Below, piece after piece: positions 1 to 8,098 of a DNA stretch of 64,000 bases (positions are counted from its first letter, which is position 1; each line of letters begins with the position of its first letter). The translations under genes were made by a program, and so were the position numbers. The notes below the pieces were generated by a model. That model ran no database searches and had not been told where the DNA came from. It worked only from the letters and a program-made list of their open reading frames with translations. The DNA is from JACKAQ01 sp020634975 [NCBI: Calditrichia bacterium] (GTDB taxonomy: Bacteria; Calditrichota; Calditrichia; RBG-13-44-9): positions 806,001 through 870,000 of the forward strand of contig JACKAQ010000001.1 in the NCBI GenBank assembly GCA_020634975.1, given 5' to 3'.

Positions 1-379
1 GCAAATCGATTTCCGATTTTCGCGAAAACGCACCCGTTGGGCGAATATTGCCGATTATTTCGCCATCTTTTTCGAGAACATATTCCCGTTTCCATACGGA
101 CACGCGTTTTAGCAAATATGCATCACCGTGAATGGTTAACTCAAATTGATTGCGAAAAGCGCTCGGTTTTTCTGCTTTAATGAAAACTTCATCGCCCATT
201 TTTAGCAAAAATGCACCTTTCAACATTTTTTCCCGCTCGAAACGGTAGGTTTCACCCTCGATAATCAGATCCGCTGCTTCTTTAAATGTGGCGATATCCA
301 AAAACGCGATCTCGCTGCCATCTTCACGAAAAATATGAAAATCACCGGAAAAAGCATGTTTTGGAATGGCTTTCAACAT
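1..379 (-). CDS. Hypothetical beta-strand-rich protein, 3' end outside window
   Basis: The reading frame is open from an ATG at 379 to the window edge, so the C-terminus is missing and 126 codons are visible. I chose this ATG because GGAG lies 6 nt ahead of it; an in-frame ATG at 391 has no ribosome site. The visible protein has no signal peptide or membrane segment. It is a series of short alternating beta-strands with charged turns, for example a WKREYVLEKDGEIIG stretch. The pattern recalls tubby/LURP-one-like barrels, but I cannot confirm a family. It is divergent from the secreted protein at 539 and shares a 160-nt AT-rich intergenic region with it. Confidence 0.6.
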   Translation of the reverse strand, partial: MLKAIPKHAFSGDFHIFREDGSEIAFLDIATFKEAADLIIEGETYRFEREKMLKGAFLLKMGDEVFIKAEKPSAFRNQFELTIHGDAYLLKRVSVWKREYVLEKDGEIIGNIRPTGAFSRKSEIDL

Positions 380-538
380 TTTCTGCTCCATTTGGTCATA
401 ATTTTTTTATAAACCCTATTCAGAAATTTCAAATTGTCAAAAAAATCGGGCACTAATTAATTTACATCTGAATTCTTCTGCCGAAAATACATTATTAGCA
501 AAGTTAAACCCGTTAATTCTTCACAACACGGAGGTTTT

Positions 539-2968
539 ATGAAGAATCGCTTCCATTTAATTTTCACAATTTTAATCATTTCCGCACTATTTTTCCCGAT
601 TAACGCACAGCTCGGATTACCGCAAGTAGAGGAAGTTTACGGCGGACGAATCACGGATATCGAAGTTGTCGCGCTCAATCCGGTAACTTCGCGGATTTTT
701 ATCACCACAGAAAGCGCAAATTCGATGTTTTATGCAGATGTTGACCATTCCAGCGGCACACCGGTTTTTGGTGCATTTACGACCATTGCCGATGTTGACA
801 CCAACGATGGATTTGGCAAAAATATCGAATCTGTTCGCGCAGATGGCGCATCCGGGCAAATATTTTTTACCCATCAACGCAATATTTATTCCGTTTCAAC
901 AACTGCCGGCTCGCTTTCAATGCTGAACAACAGTGTTTTGGCAATTGAAACGTACGACGGTAATTTGTATTTCGTGAAAGAAATAGGTGGTGGATTGGAG
1001 CTCCATTTTGGCGCTATTAACCCGGCCTCCGGCGTGTTTTCTGAACACTCGGATAGCCCGATTTCGATTGCCAGCTCATTTTCAACACCACCTCAGCAGA
1101 ACACAGCTGTTCGCGTAAATCCAGCGAACGACAGCATTTACGTGTTTCTCGAAGGCTCCCCGTCTCAAATTTTTTGTTCGAACACAACTTACAACAGTTT
1201 GACTAGCGCCTCCCTTTTTACCGAACTTGATACCACAGGACTGGGTGTTGCAGACAATTACCGATCTTTCGGCATTGCACCGGACGGGCGGTTGTATATC
1301 GGTGGGCGCACCGGCGTTGAGCCCAATCATTTTAAGCGGGTTGCATTTTCCGATAACAACGGTGCAAGCTGGGATACACTGCGTGTTCCTTTTGGCGGCA
1401 CCGATGGCCCGAATATCGAATGTGCTGGCAGCGGAGCAAATTATTCGGTGATGTTCGGTTCAAACATCGGTGTCAATCGGGGTGAAAACCCGACAGATTG
1501 GAACGGCTTTGGGTGGAATGGTTTCGAAACGCATGCGAATGACGGCACAGTTGCTTGCGATCCGCTAAACCCGAATGTCGTTTACATGACCACAGATCAG
1601 GGCATTGGCGCATCTACCGATCGCGGTGAAACAATTTTTGAAATTGACGAAGGCGTTGAGGCTGTGCAAGTTAACGATTTTGATATGAACACGGCAAAAA
1701 CCATCGGTTGGACAGCATCAAAATCCGGGATTCGACGGGTTGAAAACTATGCTTCTGCCAGCGAAAATTGGCGAATAATGTTTCCAATGGGAGATGGCTC
1801 GCCATATTATTCGATCGCAATGGACCAATCCGATTCAACTGGAAATACGGCTTACGCCGGAAATGTTCGCGTTTACAAAACCACCGATGGCGGCTTCAGT
1901 TGGGACCGCATTTTTGATGTTCAAGATCCGTCATGGGGATTCAGTTTCTGGAGTTACATTTCCAGCATCAAGATCCACCCGGAAAACAACGAAGTTGTAA
2001 TAATCGGTGTAAACTCGCCGGACAACGGTGTCAAAGGTGGCATTTTTTGGACGGAAGATGGTGGCTCAACCTGGGATAAACTGGATACAACCCCGTACAA
2101 CACTGAGGTTCTGGATTTTGAATTCGTTTACAACTCAGATAGCACCACAACAATTTACGTTGCCTGCGAATATGTTAGCGATGGAACAAGCTCGTCATAT
2201 GGCGTAAAAAAAATAACTTACGATCCTTCGGTTGGCGTACCGGTTTTTGAAAATAGCATGATTGGCGAAACAGGAACAGTGATTACCAATTTTGGCGCAC
2301 GCGATCTCGCACACAATGATGCCGGTGATATATTTGTCGCCGGAAACAATGGCGCAACGGATGAACCGCGCGTTTATGTAAAATATGCCGATTCGACCCA
2401 TTGGGAAATGTTACCGACTGCAACGCTGCCCGGAATTGGTCGTGTTCCCGCAATCACGGTTGGCGAAACACCCGATGGAAATCAAACACCATTTATTGCC
2501 GTAGATTCGAATATCTATTATTTAGATGTAAATACCTGGAAATTGGGATTTTCTTACCCGATCGGTATGGATATTAATGTGTTGTTTTGGGATGATTTGC
2601 TGGTTGGCACCGGCACTGGTTTATACGGTCACTTTTTCAACAGCACAACCGGGCTCGATGATAAAAGAGATATTGCTACTCCCAACACATTTCATCTGAC
2701 TCAAAATTTTCCGAATCCGTTCAACCCTAAAACCACCATTCGTTACGAGATTCCATTTTCGGCGCGGGTAAAGCTTTCCATTTTCAATATTGCGGGACAG
2801 GAAGTTGATATTTTAGTAAATGAAATGCAACCTGCGAATACATACTCGGTTTCGTGGAATGCGGGCAAATTCCCGTCCGGGGTATATTTTTACCGGCTGG
2901 AAACTTTTTCAGCAAATCCTAAAAACAGCAATTTCAGCGAAGTTCGCAAGATGATCTTGCTCAAATAA
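539..2968 (+). CDS. Secreted Asp-box protein with T9SS type A sorting domain
   Basis: This 809-residue protein begins with a signal peptide (about residues 1-23, hydrophobic core ending in INAQ). The body is a beta-propeller-like region with at least three Asp-box motifs of the S/T-x-D-G-G-x-x-W kind (NNGASWDTL, TDGGFSWDRI, EDGGSTWDKL), as in sialidase/BNR or photosystem-stability-factor-like propellers. From residue 724 to the end it carries a T9SS type A sorting domain: FPNPFNP, then an SIFNIAGQEV strand, GVYFYRL and a basic MILLK end. It is therefore expected to be exported by Sec, then moved across the outer membrane by T9SS. The ATG has GGAGG upstream. No catalytic residues can be assigned, and the substrate is unknown. 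It is convergent with the radical SAM gene and shares a bidirectional terminator with it. Confidence 0.85.
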   Translation: MKNRFHLIFTILIISALFFPINAQLGLPQVEEVYGGRITDIEVVALNPVTSRIFITTESANSMFYADVDHSSGTPVFGAFTTIADVDTNDGFGKNIESVRADGASGQIFFTHQRNIYSVSTTAGSLSMLNNSVLAIETYDGNLYFVKEIGGGLELHFGAINPASGVFSEHSDSPISIASSFSTPPQQNTAVRVNPANDSIYVFLEGSPSQIFCSNTTYNSLTSASLFTELDTTGLGVADNYRSFGIAPDGRLYIGGRTGVEPNHFKRVAFSDNNGASWDTLRVPFGGTDGPNIECAGSGANYSVMFGSNIGVNRGENPTDWNGFGWNGFETHANDGTVACDPLNPNVVYMTTDQGIGASTDRGETIFEIDEGVEAVQVNDFDMNTAKTIGWTASKSGIRRVENYASASENWRIMFPMGDGSPYYSIAMDQSDSTGNTAYAGNVRVYKTTDGGFSWDRIFDVQDPSWGFSFWSYISSIKIHPENNEVVIIGVNSPDNGVKGGIFWTEDGGSTWDKLDTTPYNTEVLDFEFVYNSDSTTTIYVACEYVSDGTSSSYGVKKITYDPSVGVPVFENSMIGETGTVITNFGARDLAHNDAGDIFVAGNNGATDEPRVYVKYADSTHWEMLPTATLPGIGRVPAITVGETPDGNQTPFIAVDSNIYYLDVNTWKLGFSYPIGMDINVLFWDDLLVGTGTGLYGHFFNSTTGLDDKRDIATPNTFHLTQNFPNPFNPKTTIRYEIPFSARVKLSIFNIAGQEVDILVNEMQPANTYSVSWNAGKFPSGVYFYRLETFSANPKNSNFSEVRKMILLK

Positions 2969-2984
2969 ACTATTGTTTTAGAAC

Positions 2985-3018
2985 AAAAAAAAAGCCCTGC
3001 TAAAACAGGGCTTTTTTT
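2985..3018. terminator. Bidirectional intrinsic terminator
   Basis: A GCCCTG stem (2994-2999) pairs with CAGGGC (3006-3011) around a 6-nt loop. It is flanked by nine A on the left and seven T on the right, so it can stop transcription from both the secreted-protein gene and the convergent radical SAM gene. Confidence 0.85.
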
Positions 3019-3050
3019 GCACAAAAATTTTTCAGAAAAGTTTTTAGGCT

Positions 3051-4070
3051 TTATTTTTTGAAGAATATTTGCAACCCTTCGGTGCAATTTCGGCACATTT
3101 CAATCTGATCCCGGTGCGATATAACCTTTTTGCGGAAATCATGATATTCTTCCCCATTCCATACCGATGCAAAATCCTGTTTATTTAAATCTCCCAATTT
3201 GAACCAAGCATCTTTGTCAAAACAGCAGGGAATTACCGTTTTATCCCAGGTCATTGCGGAGCCGTACCAAATTTTTTTGCAATACCCGGAATATGAACCT
3301 TTCAATTGGAATTTGCCGTCTACTTTTTTATAACGCCGATATTTGGGATTTTTTGGCAAAGTAGCCTCTGCATTATCAAAATCGTAAATCTGTGGCGATT
3401 TGAATACAACCCGGTCAACACCCAATTGTTTACCCAGTTTTTGGATATCTTGCATCTCGTGCTCATTGTGTTGCATTACAATAAATTGCAAATCTGCTCT
3501 TGGGAACATCTTCCCCTGTCGCTTTCGTGAAGCCATAAATTGCTCAATCCCCCGGATTACCCGGTGAAAATGTCCCGCCTGCCGGTAAATTTTATAAGTT
3601 TCTTCTGTTGCTCCATCAACAGATAAAATTAAACGCCCCAACTTGCTTGCGGCCAGTGCTTCTGCAAATTCAGGATTTGCCAACCGAGTTCCGTTTGTGC
3701 TGATCACGGTAAATATACCTTTATCATATGCATAATCGATCATATCAATAATTTCCGGATTGATAAAGGATTCACCTTGAAAAAACAACAACAGAACCCA
3801 GGTGTGATCGGCAATTTCATCTATCACAACCTTATATTCAGCAAAAGTCATATTGTCCTGCGGACGCAACAGCGTTTTCAATCCAACCGGGCATTGCGGA
3901 CATCGTAAATTACAAATTGCCGTTGGTTCAATGATAAATGTGTATGGCTTGCCCCAAACAAAATATTTTCCGGTTAATCGAGATAATGCATACGATGAAA
4001 GTATTTTGCATGCATTGATAAATTTTGAGAAGCTCCATAATGGTAATAAATAGCTGATATATGACAACAT
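3051..4070 (-). CDS. Radical SAM/SPASM domain protein
   Basis: This 339-residue protein has the radical SAM cluster CNLRCPQC (Cys 53, 57, 60; CX3CX2C), which binds the [4Fe-4S] that cleaves S-adenosylmethionine. A SPASM-like C-terminus has further cysteines (GYCKKIW, IPCCFDKDAW, MCRNC), suggesting an auxiliary cluster. Such proteins modify peptides or small molecules; the substrate cannot be read from the sequence and no precursor peptide is evident nearby. The frame extends to a TTG at 4109, but that codon sits in the T-run of a terminator, so the ATG at 4070 (weak AGAGA upstream) is preferred. Two terminator-like hairpins upstream suggest its transcription is attenuated or starts after them. 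Confidence 0.85.
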   Translation of the reverse strand: MLSYISYLLPLWSFSKFINACKILSSYALSRLTGKYFVWGKPYTFIIEPTAICNLRCPQCPVGLKTLLRPQDNMTFAEYKVVIDEIADHTWVLLLFFQGESFINPEIIDMIDYAYDKGIFTVISTNGTRLANPEFAEALAASKLGRLILSVDGATEETYKIYRQAGHFHRVIRGIEQFMASRKRQGKMFPRADLQFIVMQHNEHEMQDIQKLGKQLGVDRVVFKSPQIYDFDNAEATLPKNPKYRRYKKVDGKFQLKGSYSGYCKKIWYGSAMTWDKTVIPCCFDKDAWFKLGDLNKQDFASVWNGEEYHDFRKKVISHRDQIEMCRNCTEGLQIFFKK

Positions 4071-4107
4071 GCGATGATCTCTATAATTGAAACTGGATGA
4101 GCTGGAC

Positions 4108-4141
4108 AAAAAAAAAGGACATTTACGGTTAGTTAATGTCC
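4108..4141 (-). terminator. Intrinsic terminator just upstream of the radical SAM gene
   Basis: On the minus strand GGACATT (4141-4135) pairs with AATGTCC (4123-4117) across an 11-nt loop and runs into nine or ten T. It lies about 40 nt ahead of the radical SAM ATG, and a second hairpin ending in a T-run lies just upstream. Confidence 0.7.
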
Positions 4142-4215
4142 AAAAAAATAAAAGGCGACGAGGCTTATTTAAAATAATTTAGGAGGGAGGTTTCTAAGGA
4201 GAGACCCCGTCGCCT
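4142..4215 (-). ncRNA. Candidate small RNA or attenuating leader
   Basis: On the minus strand, AGGCGACGGGG (4215-4205) pairs with CCTCGTCGCCT (4163-4153), with one mismatch, and is followed by TTTTATTTTTTT, so it is itself terminator-like. The loop of about 40 nt holds an alternative hairpin (GGTCTCT-CCTT-AGAAACC) and three C-rich stretches resembling the 16S 3' end (CTCCTT, ACCTCC, CTCCTAA). The two stems overlap and are mutually exclusive, as in attenuators. It could be a free small RNA whose CCUCC loops pair with ribosome sites, or a leader of the radical SAM gene. AT-rich DNA fills 4216-4413, and I see nothing else there. Confidence 0.35.
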
Positions 4216-4413
4216 GATTATTAACTTAATTAATTTTCATGTACTACACAAGATATTCTTTGGTTTTGCGTATTTTTTCAACTTTTGCAACAAACCCTGA
4301 ACTGTTGTAATTATTGAACTTAGAACTTTTTCAGAAACCATTGTTTTATGTATTAGAATATTTCATATTAAAATTATCAATTGCTTCAACCAAAAGTAAA
4401 ATCGGTTTTATGC

Positions 4414-5772
4414 TTAAAATACAAATGGTTTTGCAGCATTTGGGAAAATATAATGTATCTCTAAAATACTCCAGCGATCATCAATTTCTACAATTGTTGC
4501 CTGTAGAATATCCCCTTTTTTCAACCGGTTGAAAATTCTGGCGTTTAATTCCACATTTTCCATGTTACTGGTTAATTGCAAATTAATCAAATTACAGCTA
4601 GTGTCCTGCGATCTGTTTAATTTTGTAATTTCAAAGAACCCACTTTGTTGATGATGTTCATCATCGTCACGAATTAATAAAATTTCAAACAAATTATAAC
4701 TTTTTAAATATTCATTTAGCGCCTTAACAACCCTCGGAACATCTGTTTTTACAGTTTCATAATATTGAACAAAATTTTTTTTCAGATCTATATGGTATTC
4801 GTTTGCTAACCAGGTTACAAAACGTGCCAGGTTTTGAAAGATCCGGCTAAAATGCGGTTCGCGTTCCTGGGCAAAATTTTTAACCAACCAGACGGACATA
4901 AACTCGAGAATATGTTCGTGGTTTATTTCATAAACATTATTTAAACCGATATGCTCGGACAGGTATTCTTCGAAAAGTTCGATATCGCAAGCGACACAGC
5001 CCATATCTTCAGATGGATTTTTCGACTGGTCATCCACAAATTTTTGGATCACCTGATGGATATCTTCGTAATAGGGCGTTGTATTTTCCCACTCAGACTC
5101 GAACTCATAATCGTCATCGCGCTGCTGCCATTCGTTGCCTTCTTTATAATCTTCCTCAACGGACAACAACTCTTCAAAATGATCCAATGCGGATTCGTTC
5201 AAACGCAGTAACAATGTACTTTCCTCTCGCCGGACAAAATCGATCATCACATCAACAGTAAATTCAGCAAGTTCGATAAGATCCAAATCATCCTCATCGA
5301 ATTCGATCCCTTTTTCTTCATAATAAAACTGTAGCAAAGTGTCTAATATGGTGTGATGCAACAAATCGACAGGTGAGATCAATCCGGCAAAATATACATC
5401 CTCGCTCAACAACAGACGAATTCTTTCTGCTCTGTCCATGAGCATTCGTTCATCTTCCTCATCCAGGCTATGACCAAACAAGTGATTTTCCAATGATTTA
5501 ATATCGTGTTTTTTATCGTCGAAGTCTTCATCAAGAAAATATTCGAAACTATCACCCAGTGTAAAACACAAAGTTCCAAGGCTTTCAAATGATAAATGTA
5601 AACGAAAATCTGCGCCTCTTCGTTTAAAAAAACGTTGCTCAAGCTGATTACCAAGTTGGTTGACCATTAGGAAAATAAAATAATCCAGTTTGGTCATTTC
5701 ATAAATTTCTTTATCCCAACTTTCGAGAAACTCTCTGGCGGATATAAACGTTTTTTGGAACCGCTCCGACAA
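4414..5772 (-). CDS. Acidic protein of unknown function
   Basis: This 452-residue, strongly acidic protein (long Asp/Glu stretches around residues 75-110 and 215-260) has no signal peptide or membrane segment. A helical region around residues 265-345, with LFEEYLSEHIGL and a following helix set ending in FVTWLANEYHIDL, resembles the SAM-like core-binding domain found before tyrosine recombinase catalytic domains, but no catalytic domain follows. The last 50 residues look like a small beta-barrel (LKKGDILQATIVEID). The start is TTG, supported by GGAGG 8 nt upstream; no better ATG exists. I do not recognise the family. It is followed by the structured 4108-4215 region and does not appear to share an operon with the radical SAM gene. 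Confidence 0.7.
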   Translation of the reverse strand: MSERFQKTFISAREFLESWDKEIYEMTKLDYFIFLMVNQLGNQLEQRFFKRRGADFRLHLSFESLGTLCFTLGDSFEYFLDEDFDDKKHDIKSLENHLFGHSLDEEDERMLMDRAERIRLLLSEDVYFAGLISPVDLLHHTILDTLLQFYYEEKGIEFDEDDLDLIELAEFTVDVMIDFVRREESTLLLRLNESALDHFEELLSVEEDYKEGNEWQQRDDDYEFESEWENTTPYYEDIHQVIQKFVDDQSKNPSEDMGCVACDIELFEEYLSEHIGLNNVYEINHEHILEFMSVWLVKNFAQEREPHFSRIFQNLARFVTWLANEYHIDLKKNFVQYYETVKTDVPRVVKALNEYLKSYNLFEILLIRDDDEHHQQSGFFEITKLNRSQDTSCNLINLQLTSNMENVELNARIFNRLKKGDILQATIVEIDDRWSILEIHYIFPNAAKPFVF

Positions 5773-6030
5773 TTATTCGACCTCCAAATCATTTTGTCGT
5801 GTCAATTTACTAATCGTCCAAAAGTTAGTCAACATAAATTTGGGCGTTTTTAGAAACGGTTCCAAGCTAAGAAGATTCTTAAAGAAATGAAACCAAAAGA
5901 TATTAATGCGACTTTTTAACCTCATTAATTTAGCAATTCAGTATACCAAAAAAGAAAGATCTGTAATTGTTAATACCCTGAAATAAATATGAACCGAGTA
6001 TTTTCAGGCGCCATAACTATCTAATAATTA

Positions 6031-6597
6031 TCAAGTTGTCGAGTGTTTGTATTTGAAACAATCGACCGTATGATCATTCACCATTCCAACGGCCTGCATA
6101 AATGCATAACAAATGGTAGACCCAACAAATTTAAAACCCCTCTTTTTCAGATCCTTACTCATTGCGTCAGATTCCGGTGTTTTAGCGGGGATATCTCGTA
6201 AATTCTGCCGCGAATTGACGATTGGTTTTCCGCCAACAAACTGCCAGATATATGCATCAAAACTGCCATATTCTTTTTGAATTTCAAGAAACGCTTTTGC
6301 GTTTTGTATTGCCGCATCAATTTTCAACCGATTTCGGACAATTCCGGCATCTGCTAAAAGCAACAGCTTTTTGGACTCGTCATATTTGGCAACTTTTTCT
6401 GCATCAAAACTATCAAACACACGTTTGTAATTTTCTCGTTTATTCAAAATGGTCTCCCAGCTTAACCCTGCTTGGGCACCTTCGAGAATTAACATTTCAA
6501 ATAAATGGCGGTCATCGTGAACCGGCACACCCCATTCTTCATCGTGGTATTTGAGATACAAAGGATTTTTTTCAGAAGCCCATTCGCATCGTTTCAT
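6031..6597 (-). CDS. tag: DNA-3-methyladenine glycosylase I
   Basis: This 188-residue protein matches the Tag family over its whole length (E. coli Tag is 187). It starts with RCEWA and YHDEEWG. The zinc ligands known for Tag are present as Cys4, His18, His176 and Cys180 (NDHTVDCF), and the LEGAQAGLSW motif is intact. It removes 3-methyladenine from alkylated DNA, opening base-excision repair. The ATG has GGGAG about 5 nt upstream. It is the last gene of an apparent operon with the AlkA-like glycosylase (65 nt upstream) and the two LexA-like proteins, suggesting damage-inducible expression. Confidence 0.95.
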   Translation of the reverse strand: MKRCEWASEKNPLYLKYHDEEWGVPVHDDRHLFEMLILEGAQAGLSWETILNKRENYKRVFDSFDAEKVAKYDESKKLLLLADAGIVRNRLKIDAAIQNAKAFLEIQKEYGSFDAYIWQFVGGKPIVNSRQNLRDIPAKTPESDAMSKDLKKRGFKFVGSTICYAFMQAVGMVNDHTVDCFKYKHSTT

Positions 6598-6662
6598 CTT
6601 GCTCCCTTTTGAGAATCAATAAATATCAAAAAATTGATCATTTAAGCGACGCTACAATATTT

Positions 6663-7559
6663 TTAAGCCGCAATGTTCAAATAGCGAGACCAGTATCCTT
6701 GCCATTCACCATACTGTTCCGCGATTGTGGCAAGACCGGTATATATTAATTTGCCATAACAGCGCCCCGCAGAATTAATTAGATTTTTATCTGCCAATAG
6801 TGCATGTTCTGTTCTTCCAAGCCCATTTAACAATATATATTTAGCTGCCCAGGCACTCATTCCCCGAATTTTTATCAGCCACTCGAAAACTGTTTGATAA
6901 GGTGATTGCACTAAAAAACTTTCACGGACATCGCTAAAAGCTCGCCCCAAATGTTGCAATGATTCAGCTTTGAGCTCGTCGTTTAACTGATTGCAAATAT
7001 CAAAATAGTTCGCAAAAGCCAAGTCTTCAGGCTCTGGGAAAATATGAATACGTATTTGGCGCATTTGAATTACGGTGCCAAAATGGTGTAACATTCGTCG
7101 CTTCATATGCCTGGCACTCTCAATTGTATTGTTTTGTTGTAAAACTGCCCAGCAAGCATTTTCAAAAAGTGTCAGAAATTTTACAGGGTGATACCCATAC
7201 AGCTTTTGCAAAACTGGATAAAAATGTGTGTCATTTTTTCCGATGCGATAAAAATAATTGAGATTGTCATAAAGACTGAGAAATTGACTGATGCGGTCCA
7301 GAACAATCAGGCGGGTATTTTCGTAAATTGGATTTTCGGAGAGGAGCAAAAATTTTAGTCGTGGATTTTCAATTGTGCCAACGGATTTAAGCCGGAAAAG
7401 AATAGCCTGCCGATTCACACTTGTTCCCTTGGCAATCGAGTGATTGCCAAACATGATGTCCTCATCCTGCTCAGATACAATTTTCAACCACTCACGAGAC
7501 AACTCAAAATTAAACGGCGGCGTGGGATGTAAAATGCCGTTGGTCGCATGCCAATTCAT
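6663..7559 (-). CDS. AlkA-like HhH-GPD DNA glycosylase
   Basis: This 298-residue protein has a C-terminal helix-hairpin-helix around residues 229-250 (IRGMSAWAAKYILLNGLGR), followed by the catalytic-type Asp257 in ALLADKNL. The hairpin carries Trp where bifunctional OGG1/Nth-type enzymes carry their catalytic Lys, so it should be monofunctional, like 3-methyladenine glycosylase II. The N-terminal half aligns only loosely with AlkA, and the exact base specificity is unknown. The ATG at 7559 has a weak GAGA ribosome site. It lies 83 nt after the dead LexA paralogue and 65 nt before tag, in the same orientation. Confidence 0.85.
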   Translation of the reverse strand: MNWHATNGILHPTPPFNFELSREWLKIVSEQDEDIMFGNHSIAKGTSVNRQAILFRLKSVGTIENPRLKFLLLSENPIYENTRLIVLDRISQFLSLYDNLNYFYRIGKNDTHFYPVLQKLYGYHPVKFLTLFENACWAVLQQNNTIESARHMKRRMLHHFGTVIQMRQIRIHIFPEPEDLAFANYFDICNQLNDELKAESLQHLGRAFSDVRESFLVQSPYQTVFEWLIKIRGMSAWAAKYILLNGLGRTEHALLADKNLINSAGRCYGKLIYTGLATIAEQYGEWQGYWSRYLNIAA

Positions 7560-7642
7560 TTAAATTATCTCGATTAAACAATTGTTAATAATGAAATTGT
7601 AGACGGGAAAATCGGGCAAATAAGCTACAAATTACGACCAGG

Positions 7643-8086
7643 TTAAAACTCTTTGATGACTTGCACAACACTACCCAACATTTGAAAACCGGGTGTTTTT
7701 TCATCCAAAATCATGGATTGACGATCAGGATTTGAGCATTCCAACCGAATGCGTTGAGCAACACGAAAAAAACGCCGAATGAGGATGCGTTCACCAAGTT
7801 GGGCTGCGATCAACTCACCATCGCGGTAGTTTTTTTCACATTTTACTACAACATAATCACCTTTTTTTATACCGGCATCCAGCATCCGGTTGTCATTTGC
7901 TTCCAGCGTGAACCGGTCATCGACTGATACACGCCGGTTAACAATCCATTTTTCCAGCACTCCGGCTGCAGGTGTTGCTTTGGCGAGCAGCTGCTCACCA
8001 CGGGGCATACTAAAAAAATCTTCACCGGATTTTGGTTCTTTGGCCGCCGGCTGACCGAGCAAATATGTTTGCCGAAAATGTACCAT
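7643..8086 (-). CDS. LexA/UmuD-like S24 domain protein lacking the catalytic dyad
   Basis: This 147-residue protein is a LexA-type C-terminal domain without any DNA-binding domain. The segment around residues 64-82 (NDNRMLDAGIKKGDYVVVK) lines up with the upstream LexA segment GESMINAGINDGDLVVVK. The nucleophile Ser is Arg67 here. The general-base Lys in ATVKRL is replaced by Arg104 in ILIRRF. An Ala41-Gly42 pair remains where LexA is cleaved. It should therefore be unable to self-cleave. It starts 12 nt after lexA with GGGGA upstream, so it is translationally linked. An obvious role is to dimerise with LexA, but this is inference; a diverged UmuD-like polymerase accessory is the other option. 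Confidence 0.8.
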   Translation of the reverse strand: MVHFRQTYLLGQPAAKEPKSGEDFFSMPRGEQLLAKATPAAGVLEKWIVNRRVSVDDRFTLEANDNRMLDAGIKKGDYVVVKCEKNYRDGELIAAQLGERILIRRFFRVAQRIRLECSNPDRQSMILDEKTPGFQMLGSVVQVIKEF

Positions 8087-8098
8087 AAATTTCCCCGA

